Shown here piece after piece: positions 1 to 6,180 of a DNA stretch of 24,949 nt. Every line of letters begins with the position of its first letter. The first letter of the stretch is position 1. The notes under the pieces were generated by a model. It saw only the letters and a list, made by a program, of their open reading frames with translations. It did no database searches and had not been told where the DNA came from. A program made the translations under genes and the position numbers. Location of the stretch: positions 1-24,949 of the forward strand of contig CAYFLU010000026.1 in assembly GCA_964343975.1 (NCBI GenBank). The letters run 5' to 3'. Source of the DNA: SCUN01 sp964343975 (GTDB taxonomy: Bacteria; Acidobacteriota; Vicinamibacteria; Vicinamibacterales; SCN-69-37).

Positions 1-1
1 C

Positions 2-601
2 GCGGTGTCTGCAGCGCGCGAGCTCTTCGAAGAAGCCGGTGTGCTGCTCGCGCGCGATCGCAACGGCCGCTGCCCGGCCACAACCGCGGCATTCGCTGAG
101 TGGCGCGCCGCCGTGCACGACAAGGCGCGATCGTTCCGCGAGGTCGTCACGGACGCGGGGCTGCGACTCGCGCTCGACGCCATCGTGCCGTTCGCGCGCT
201 GGGTGACGCCGCCGAATGAAGTGCGCCGCTTCGACACGTGGTTCTACCTGACGGCGGTGCCTGACGGACAGATTCCGGTGCACGACACCTCCGAGAATGT
301 GGCCAGTGAATGGCTGCGCCCGGCCGACGCCATCGCGGCGTGCGTGGCCGGGCGCGTGCATTTGCCGCCGCCCACCTGGGCCACGCTGCGGGAACTCGAG
401 CCGTTCGCCTCAGTGGCCGACGCCCTCCGCTGGGCGGCCACCCGTTCGATTCAGGAGCGGTCGCCGGTGCTCACCGACGATGGCGCCACGCGAGAGATCG
501 TGATGCCGGGCCATCCGCGCCATCCCTCCAACGAGCCGGTCACGTTCGAGACGCGGTTCGTGTGGCAGGGCACGCGGTGGCTGCCGGAAGCCGATCGGTG
601 A
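2..601 (+). CDS. NUDIX hydrolase, NUDT19/CoA-diphosphatase-like (5' partial)
   Basis: The 5' end is cut by the window edge; the reading frame is open to the first base, so the GTG at 5 is probably not the true start. The visible protein opens inside the Nudix box: the REL-x-EE-x-G core is present as RELFEEAG, and the upstream G-x5-E half lies outside the window. The rest (TPPNEVRRFDTWFYL about 60 residues in, then a W-x-RPADAI segment and LPPPT) looks like the NUDT19/NUDT7 branch, whose members hydrolyse CoA or acyl-CoA diphosphate bonds using Mg2+. CoA as substrate is inferred from this resemblance only. No signal peptide can be judged. A small hairpin follows the TGA stop by four bases, so the gene probably ends its own transcript. 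Confidence 0.8.
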   Translation, partial: AVSAARELFEEAGVLLARDRNGRCPATTAAFAEWRAAVHDKARSFREVVTDAGLRLALDAIVPFARWVTPPNEVRRFDTWFYLTAVPDGQIPVHDTSENVASEWLRPADAIAACVAGRVHLPPPTWATLRELEPFASVADALRWAATRSIQERSPVLTDDGATREIVMPGHPRHPSNEPVTFETRFVWQGTRWLPEADR

Positions 602-605
602 TCGT

Positions 606-622
606 AGGATTCAGAGAATCCT
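606..622. repeat. Short perfect inverted repeat after the NUDIX gene
   Basis: Arms AGGATTC and GAATCCT (7 bp, perfect) surround a 3-base loop AGA. It begins four bases after the NUDIX stop and ends 25 bases before the -10-like hexamer of the next gene. There is no T tract, so it may be a weak terminator, or an operator for the downstream promoter. Confidence 0.4.
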
Positions 623-647
623 CAGGAACGGCGGTGTGAGGCGGGCC

Positions 648-653
648 TAGTCT
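648..653 (+). promoter_or_regulatory. Putative -10 box (TAGTCT) of a leaderless promoter
   Basis: The hexamer fits TANNNT and ends exactly six bases before the ATG at 660, so transcription would start at or next to the A of ATG. No Shine-Dalgarno sequence lies between. No convincing -35 element is seen. The same spacing recurs before 2418, 8733 and the minus-strand start at 18680. Confidence 0.4.
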
Positions 654-659
654 GTCCGC

Positions 660-2363
660 ATGGCACACCTGTTCCGGGTTTCCCTCGCCACCGCCGCCGA
701 TCGTCACCTCATCTACCGCCATCGTCACGCGGTCTATGCCCGCGAACTCGGGCAGCATCACCAGAACGACGCCGGACAACTGACCGATGCCCTGGACGCC
801 CGCAACATCTATATATGTGTCTGGGCCGGGGCCACCTTGGCCGGGTTCGTCTCGATCACGCCCCCCGGCGGTCCGCTGTCCATCGACAAATACGTGAAGC
901 GCGACGACCTCCCGTGCGCGATCGACGACCGCACCCATGAGGTCCGCCTGCTCACCGTGATGCCCGATGCGCGCCGCCGCGAACTGGCGATGCTGTTGAT
1001 GTATGGCGCGTTGCGGTACATCGAAGCGCGCGGCGGCACGCGGGTCGTCGCCATCGGCCGGCGCGAAGTGTTCGGCATGTATCAGAAGGCGGGGCTGATC
1101 GGCACGGGCATCACCATCACCTCCGGCGCCTTGACGTTCGAAGTGATGCACGCCACGACGACCCGGCTGCGCGAGTTCGCGCAGGCATTCGACGCGATGA
1201 TCACCCGCATCGAAGCCCTCACCGACTGGCAGCTCGACATTGCGTTCCGTCGCCCGGCGCCGTGCTTCCATGGCGGCACCTTCTTCGACGCGATCGGCCC
1301 ACGCTTTGAGCGGCTCGAGCGGCGCCACACCATCATCAATGCCGATGTGCTCGATGCGTGGTTCCCGCCATCGCCACGCGTGACCGAGGCGCTGACGGAG
1401 CACCTCTCCTGGCTGTTGCGCACGTCGCCCCCCAATGAAAGTCAGGGGCTCACCGCCGCAATTGCCGACGCGCGCGGAGTGGCGCCCGAAGCAATCCTGC
1501 CCGGCGCCGGCTCCTCCGATCTGATCTTCCTCGCGCTGCGCCACTGGCTCACGCCTGCGTCGCGGGCGCTGATCCTCGATCCCACCTACAGCGAATATGC
1601 GCACGTGCTGGAGCGCGTCATCGGCTGCCGGGTGGACCGCTTCCGGCTCGATCGCGGGGATGGCTATCAGGTGAATGCGGAAGCGCTCGCGCGGCAGCTC
1701 GATGCGAATTACGACCTCGTCGTGATCGTCAATCCCAACAGCCCGACCGGCCGCCATCTGTCTCGAACAGAGTTGCAGACCGTGATCGCCGCCGCGCCGC
1801 CGACGACGAAGTTCTGGATCGATGAAACCTACATCGAATATGTCGGCCGGCAGCATTCGCTCGAATCGCTGGCGGCGGCGTCCTCCAACGTCGTGATCTG
1901 CAAATCCATGTCGAAGGTGTATGCCCTGAGTGGCGCCCGCGCGGCGTATCTCTGCGCGCCGCCGCATCTGCTCGAGGGCTTGCGTGCGCTGACGCCGCCG
2001 TGGGCCGTGAGCCTTGTGGCTCAGGTGGCGGCCGTGGCAGCGCTCGGCGACGACACGTACTACGCGGGTCGCTATGCGGAAACGCATCTGCTGCGTCACA
2101 TGCTGGCGGAGGGGTTGTCGGCGCTCGACTGGGATTTGGTGCCCGGCACCGCCAATTTCGTGCTCGCGCAGTTGCCCGCGCACGGCCCCGACGCCGAGTC
2201 GGTCGTTCTAATGGCACGCGCGCAGGGCGTCTTTGTCCGGAATGTCGGCAACATGGGCACCGCTTTCAATGGCCGCGCGATCCGCGTGGCCGTGAAAGAC
2301 CGCGCCTCGATGCGACGCGTGCTGGACGTCCTCCACACGATTCGTCTGTCGAGCGCCGCATAG
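660..2363 (+). CDS. GNAT acyltransferase-HisC/CobD-like aminotransferase fusion
   Basis: This is a 567-residue two-domain protein with no signal peptide, so probably cytoplasmic. Residues 1-165 look like a GNAT fold of the FeeM/N-acyl-amino-acid-synthase type: an IYRHRHAVYARELGQ opening, SITPP near 66, the acyl-CoA loop LLTVMPDARRRELAML near 97-112 and FGMYQKAGL near 138. Residues about 225-567 are a fold-type I PLP enzyme: GAGSSD (282-287) for the phosphate, NPNSPTG (358-364), WIDETY with D388 facing the pyridine nitrogen, and SMSK with K419 as the Schiff-base lysine followed by the SGAR segment. The HisC/CobD family makes histidinol phosphate or decarboxylates threonine phosphate; PPWAVSLVAQ leans to CobD. 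No his or cob genes are adjacent. A plausible but unproven role is to make an amine or amino acid and acylate it in one protein. Confidence 0.85.
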   Translation: MAHLFRVSLATAADRHLIYRHRHAVYARELGQHHQNDAGQLTDALDARNIYICVWAGATLAGFVSITPPGGPLSIDKYVKRDDLPCAIDDRTHEVRLLTVMPDARRRELAMLLMYGALRYIEARGGTRVVAIGRREVFGMYQKAGLIGTGITITSGALTFEVMHATTTRLREFAQAFDAMITRIEALTDWQLDIAFRRPAPCFHGGTFFDAIGPRFERLERRHTIINADVLDAWFPPSPRVTEALTEHLSWLLRTSPPNESQGLTAAIADARGVAPEAILPGAGSSDLIFLALRHWLTPASRALILDPTYSEYAHVLERVIGCRVDRFRLDRGDGYQVNAEALARQLDANYDLVVIVNPNSPTGRHLSRTELQTVIAAAPPTTKFWIDETYIEYVGRQHSLESLAAASSNVVICKSMSKVYALSGARAAYLCAPPHLLEGLRALTPPWAVSLVAQVAAVAALGDDTYYAGRYAETHLLRHMLAEGLSALDWDLVPGTANFVLAQLPAHGPDAESVVLMARAQGVFVRNVGNMGTAFNGRAIRVAVKDRASMRRVLDVLHTIRLSSAA

Positions 2364-2369
2364 CCGAAG

Positions 2370-2418
2370 CCTCCCGGGAGTACTACCGTCGCTCGTCGAA
2401 AGGTGTATCCTCCCGGGA
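2370..2418. repeat. Two copies of CCTCCCGGGA, 39 bp apart, over a promoter
   Basis: The identical 10-mer CCTCCCGGGA occurs at 2370-2379 and 2409-2418. Each contains the perfect palindrome TCCCGGGA. The second copy overlaps the end of the -10-like box and reaches the A of the ATG at 2418, so a protein bound there would cover the transcription start. It could be an operator pair; short GC-rich palindromes also occur by chance in such DNA. Confidence 0.35.
2406..2411 (+). promoter_or_regulatory. Putative -10 box (TATCCT) of a leaderless promoter
   Basis: TATCCT ends six bases before the ATG at 2418, giving a predicted transcription start at the start codon. This supports ATG 2418 over the in-frame GTG at 2403, which would lie upstream of the promoter element. 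No -35 match is evident. Confidence 0.4.
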
Positions 2419-5120
2419 TGGCCCGTCCCTCCCGGATCTCCACCGCAACCGTTCTTCTTGGCGCCGCCCTCGTGGCGGCGTTTGCATTTCTGCCCACGCT
2501 GTCGGCGCGGCAGGGCACCGTCAGTGCTGCGCTCTACTCGGGATTGAAGTGGCGGAGCGTCGGCCCCTTCCGCTCCGGTCGCGTGGATGCCGTGAGCGGC
2601 GTGCCGGGACGGCCGCATGAGTTCTACGCCGGCTCAGTTGGCGGCGGCGTGTGGAAGACGCGCAATGCCGGACGCACCTGGCAGCCGGTGTTCGACGGGC
2701 AGCCGGTGTCGTCGGTCGGCGCGCTCGCGGTGGCGCCGACCAGCGCCGACATCATCTACGTCGGCACCGGAGAGAGCACGCTGCGCGACTCGGTGTCGTA
2801 CGGCGATGGCGTCTACAAATCCACCGACGGCGCGAAGACCTGGACGCACCTCGGGCTCGACGACACACAGCACATCGGCCGCGTCGCGATCGACCCGAAG
2901 AATCCCGACATCGTGTTTGTTGCCGCGATCGGCCATTTCTACGGCCCGAGCCCCGAGCGCGGTGTGTTCCGCACGAAGGACGGCGGCAAGACGTGGCAGA
3001 AGGTGCTGTTCACCAATGCCGACACGGGCGCCGTGGACGTCGTGATCGATCCGACGAACCCGCTCGTGGTCTACGCGAGCTTGTGGAACACGAAGCGGCC
3101 GGCCTGGTACACCTACGCGCCGTCAAACGGCCCGGGTGGCGGACTCTACAAGTCGGTCGACGGCGGCACGACGTGGAAGCCGATGACGACGGGGTTGCCA
3201 ACTGAAGGCTTCGGACGCAGCGGTCTCGCGATCGCGCCGAGCAACACCAAGCGCGTGTATGCGGTGATCGATGCGAAGGAGGGCGGCCTCTATCGCTCCG
3301 ACGATGCGGGCGCGACGTGGAAGAAGATGTCGGGCGATCAGCGTGTGTGGGGCCGTGGCTGGTACTTCGAAAAGGTCGTCGTCGATCCGAAGAACCCGGA
3401 CCTCGTGTATGTGCCGAACGTCGGCATCCAGCGCTCGAAGGACGGCGGCGCGACCTTCGCGAATTGGGCGATGCGCGGGTCGCCCGGTGGCGACGACTAC
3501 CACCAGGTCTGGATCTCGCCGTCAGATTCCAATACGGCGATCGTCGCGAGCGATCAGGGCGTGATCGTCACGCTCAACGCGCTCGACGAGATTCCCGAGT
3601 TCAGCTCGTGGGTGAATCAGTCGATCGCGCAGATCTACCACGTGGCGCCCGACTATCACTTCCCGTACTGGCTCACCGGCGCGCAGCAGGACAGCGGCGC
3701 CGTGCGCGTGCGTACGCGCGGGCCGGGGCAGTCGCTCAACTTCCGAGACTGGGAACCGACGTGCGCCGGTGGCGAGAGTGGCTACACGGCGCCGGATCCG
3801 CTGCGGCCGGACATCCTCTTTGGCGGTACCGTGAACTGGTGCAACACGCTCACCGGCGAGACGGGCAACGTCTCGCCCGAGCGCAACATGAGCGAACCGG
3901 CGCGCCACGCGTGGACGCAGCCGCTCGTGTTTTCGCAGGCCGATCCGCACGCGCTGTACTTCGCCAATCAGTTCGTCTACAAAACGACCGACGGCGGGCA
4001 GAACTGGGCGCAGATCAGCGGCGATCTCACGCGCGAAGATCCGGGCGTGCCGCCGCTGCTCGACGCGGCCGCGGCGGCCGACAAGGCCGCCAACGCCGGC
4101 AAGCGCCTCGGCGTGGTCTATGCCCTCGCGCCCTCGCCGGTGCTGAAGCCGATGCTGTGGGCCGGCACCGACGATGGCTACATCCACGTCACGATGGACG
4201 ACGGCAAGACGTGGGCGAACGTCACGCCCACGGGGATGAGCGCGTGGACGAAGATCACGATGCTCGAGGCCTCACACACGAACTACCTCGAGGCCTACGC
4301 GGCGGCCGATCGCCATCAGCTCGAAGACTTCGCGCCGCACTTCTATCGTACGCGCGACGGCGGCAAGACCTGGCAGGCGATCACCACGGGCCTGCCGGCC
4401 GGCGGCTACGCGCAGACGATCAAGGAAGATCCGAAGCGGCCCGGGCTGCTCTTTGCCGGCACCGAGCGCGCCGTGTTCGTGTCGTTCGACGACGGCGATC
4501 ACTGGCAGTCGTTGCAGCAGAACATGCCGGTGACGTCGATGCGCGACATCGCGATCAAGGACAACGACCTCATCGTGGCCACGCACGGGCGCGGCTTCTG
4601 GGTGATCGACGACATCAGCGTGCTGCGGCAGATCACCGATGCGGTGGCGGCTGGCGAAGCGTTTCTGTTCCGGCCGGCCGAGGCGATTGCCATGCCGGCC
4701 GGCACGGACAACGGCACGCCGCTCCAGAAGGATGAGGCGCTGGCTGAGAACGCGCCGAACGGCGCCGTGATCGACTACTACCTGAAGGCGGCGGCCACCA
4801 CACCGGTCACGATCGAGATCGTGGATGGCGCCGGGCAGACGATTCGGCAGTATTCGTCGGTGCCCGTGACGACCAACGAGACGCCGCAGACGATCACGAG
4901 TTTGTGGCGCACGGTGGCCGAGCCGCTCGCGACGTCGGCCGGGCAGCATCGGGTGGTGTGGGATCTGCGCGCGGTGAATCCGGCGGCCGCTGCAGGCCGC
5001 GGTGGACGTGCCGGCGGCGGTGGCGGCGCCATGGTCACCGGGGCGTACACCGTGAAGCTCACCGTGAACGGGAAGAGCTACACGCAGCCGCTCAGCGTCC
5101 GTCCGGACCCGCGCAAGTAG
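2418..5120 (+). CDS. Secreted Vps10/BNR (Asp-box) beta-propeller protein
   Basis: The ATG at 2418 gives 900 residues. An N-terminal signal peptide (basic start, hydrophobic core TVLLGAALVAAFAFL, cleavage near SARQG) predicts export. Ten Asp-box motifs (S/T-x-D-x-G-x-T-W type) can be read at about residues 80, 134, 185, 245, 293, 339, 522, 591, 645 and 688, for example RTKDGGKTW and KSVDGGTTW. This is the sortilin/Vps10-like layout of one or two propellers. The signature VATHGRGFWVIDD follows near 715-730, then a beta-sandwich C-terminus with a Gly/Ala/Arg-rich stretch near 855-870 and a YTVKLTVNGK ending. Such proteins are often labelled glycosyl hydrolase, but I see no identifiable catalytic residues and would not assign an activity. 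Binding of peptides or glycans outside the cytoplasm is the safer guess. Confidence 0.85.
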   Translation: MARPSRISTATVLLGAALVAAFAFLPTLSARQGTVSAALYSGLKWRSVGPFRSGRVDAVSGVPGRPHEFYAGSVGGGVWKTRNAGRTWQPVFDGQPVSSVGALAVAPTSADIIYVGTGESTLRDSVSYGDGVYKSTDGAKTWTHLGLDDTQHIGRVAIDPKNPDIVFVAAIGHFYGPSPERGVFRTKDGGKTWQKVLFTNADTGAVDVVIDPTNPLVVYASLWNTKRPAWYTYAPSNGPGGGLYKSVDGGTTWKPMTTGLPTEGFGRSGLAIAPSNTKRVYAVIDAKEGGLYRSDDAGATWKKMSGDQRVWGRGWYFEKVVVDPKNPDLVYVPNVGIQRSKDGGATFANWAMRGSPGGDDYHQVWISPSDSNTAIVASDQGVIVTLNALDEIPEFSSWVNQSIAQIYHVAPDYHFPYWLTGAQQDSGAVRVRTRGPGQSLNFRDWEPTCAGGESGYTAPDPLRPDILFGGTVNWCNTLTGETGNVSPERNMSEPARHAWTQPLVFSQADPHALYFANQFVYKTTDGGQNWAQISGDLTREDPGVPPLLDAAAAADKAANAGKRLGVVYALAPSPVLKPMLWAGTDDGYIHVTMDDGKTWANVTPTGMSAWTKITMLEASHTNYLEAYAAADRHQLEDFAPHFYRTRDGGKTWQAITTGLPAGGYAQTIKEDPKRPGLLFAGTERAVFVSFDDGDHWQSLQQNMPVTSMRDIAIKDNDLIVATHGRGFWVIDDISVLRQITDAVAAGEAFLFRPAEAIAMPAGTDNGTPLQKDEALAENAPNGAVIDYYLKAAATTPVTIEIVDGAGQTIRQYSSVPVTTNETPQTITSLWRTVAEPLATSAGQHRVVWDLRAVNPAAAAGRGGRAGGGGGAMVTGAYTVKLTVNGKSYTQPLSVRPDPRK

Positions 5121-5211
5121 GGACGTACGACCTGTATTGAGGTCAGTTGAGCCGGCATCACGGAACAGAATGCTGGCATTCTCCTTGCTCAATCAGGGAG
5201 CGGAGGGTGTT

Positions 5212-6099
5212 ATGAGACGTGCAGCGACCTATCTGATTGCCGCTTCACTGACCGTGGGATCGATTCTGCCGGTGGCCGCGCAGGAGCGGCCGCGATCGGC
5301 GCCGCCCTCGCGCGGCTCGTCGTCGGGCGAGAGCAAGGGCGGCAGCGCGACGAGCGGCTCGAATCAGAATCGCGGCGGCGAACGCCAGGCGGATCGGCGG
5401 GAAGCCGGGCCGTCGCAGAGCCAGGCGCCGCGCAACGACAGCCGCACGTTCAGCGGGCCGTCGCGCCCGAGCGGGGACAGCCGCACGCAGGCGCGGTCGA
5501 ACGACAGCCGCGGGAACGACGTGCGCCGCAACGACACGCGCGAGTCGGATCGTCGCGTGACCGAATCGCGGAACGCGCCGGTGCGGCCGGCCGTGCCGGC
5601 CCCGCGCGATCGCTTCGACAATCGCTACGACCGTCGCGACGACGACCGCGGCCGCACTAACTACCGCTACGACAACAGCTACCGGTACTCGAGCTCGCGC
5701 ATCATCATCGCGCCGCGCGAGCGCGTGCGGTTCACCCGGTCGTGGTTCAACTTCCGCCCGTGGTATCGGCTCGATGTGGGCCTGCTTGTTGGCTATGCGC
5801 TCGATTTTCCGTCCTGGTATGACCCGTACATCGTCGGGCAGCCCGGCTACGTGCGCCCCTACATGCCGTATGGCGGCGTGACGTTCGACATCGAGCCGCG
5901 AGACGCCGAGCTGTGGGTGGATGGCGAATACGTGGGGCGCGCGTCGGACTACTCGCCGTACGATCCGCCGCTCACACTCGTGGCGGGACGGCACCACATC
6001 GAGTTGACCGGCCGCTACTACCGCAGCCTCGACTTCGAGATCACGGTGCAGCCTGGTCAGGTGATTCCGTATCAGGGCACCTTGCCCTACGTCCGCTAA
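5212..6099 (+). CDS. Secreted disordered Arg/Ser-rich protein with C-terminal PEGA domain
   Basis: The start at ATG 5212 is chosen because a GGAG-rich ribosome site (gggagcggaggg) lies just upstream and the protein then opens with a clean signal peptide, MRRAATYLIAASLTVGSILP, cleaved after VAAQ. The product is 295 residues. Residues 25-160 are low complexity, rich in Arg, Ser, Asp, Asn and Gly, with recurring NDSR/NDTR/GDSR units, and look disordered. Residues about 165-220 are Tyr/Trp/Pro-rich. Residues 221-283 match a PEGA domain (GGVTFDIEPRDAELWVDGEYVG, then LTLVAGRHHIELTGRYYRS), a small beta domain common in cell-surface proteins. The function is unknown; attachment to envelope polymers is a guess. 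A strong hairpin terminator follows. Confidence 0.8.
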   Translation: MRRAATYLIAASLTVGSILPVAAQERPRSAPPSRGSSSGESKGGSATSGSNQNRGGERQADRREAGPSQSQAPRNDSRTFSGPSRPSGDSRTQARSNDSRGNDVRRNDTRESDRRVTESRNAPVRPAVPAPRDRFDNRYDRRDDDRGRTNYRYDNSYRYSSSRIIIAPRERVRFTRSWFNFRPWYRLDVGLLVGYALDFPSWYDPYIVGQPGYVRPYMPYGGVTFDIEPRDAELWVDGEYVGRASDYSPYDPPLTLVAGRHHIELTGRYYRSLDFEITVQPGQVIPYQGTLPYVR

Positions 6100-6115
6100 G
6101 CGCGGCGATTCGCAG

Positions 6116-6159
6116 ACGACAACGGGCGGCGCAGAGACTTCTGCGCCGCCCGTTGTCGT
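6116..6159. terminator. Bidirectional hairpin terminator, 20-bp perfect stem
   Basis: Bases 6116-6135 and 6140-6159 are perfectly complementary (20 bp) around the 4-base loop gact. The hairpin lies between two convergent genes, 16 bases past the plus-strand stop at 6099 and 21 bases past the minus-strand stop at 6181. Neither side has a strong T tract, but the stem length and placement make a shared terminator the best reading. Confidence 0.8.
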
Positions 6160-6180
6160 GTGTGGGGAGCGGCGGGCCGG

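Noticed and set aside
540..2183. 547-codon open frame antisense to the fusion gene
   Set aside because: It lies wholly opposite a gene with clear GNAT and PLP motifs, is Arg/His/Gly-rich with no domain, and is the expected open antisense frame of GC-rich coding DNA.
2403..2417. GTG at 2403 as the start of the propeller protein
   Set aside because: It lies upstream of the likely -10 box and adds MYPPG before a good signal peptide; ATG 2418 is better.
3317..4735. 472-codon plus-strand frame inside the propeller gene
   Set aside because: Arg-rich, no motif, and overlaps the frame that contains ten Asp-boxes.
5129..5144. Small inverted repeat GACCT/AGGTC after the propeller gene
   Set aside because: Only five pairs with no T tract; too weak to call a terminator.
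5137..5211. Earlier in-frame starts for the PEGA protein
   Set aside because: They would bury the signal peptide behind polar residues, and the strong ribosome site is placed for ATG 5212.
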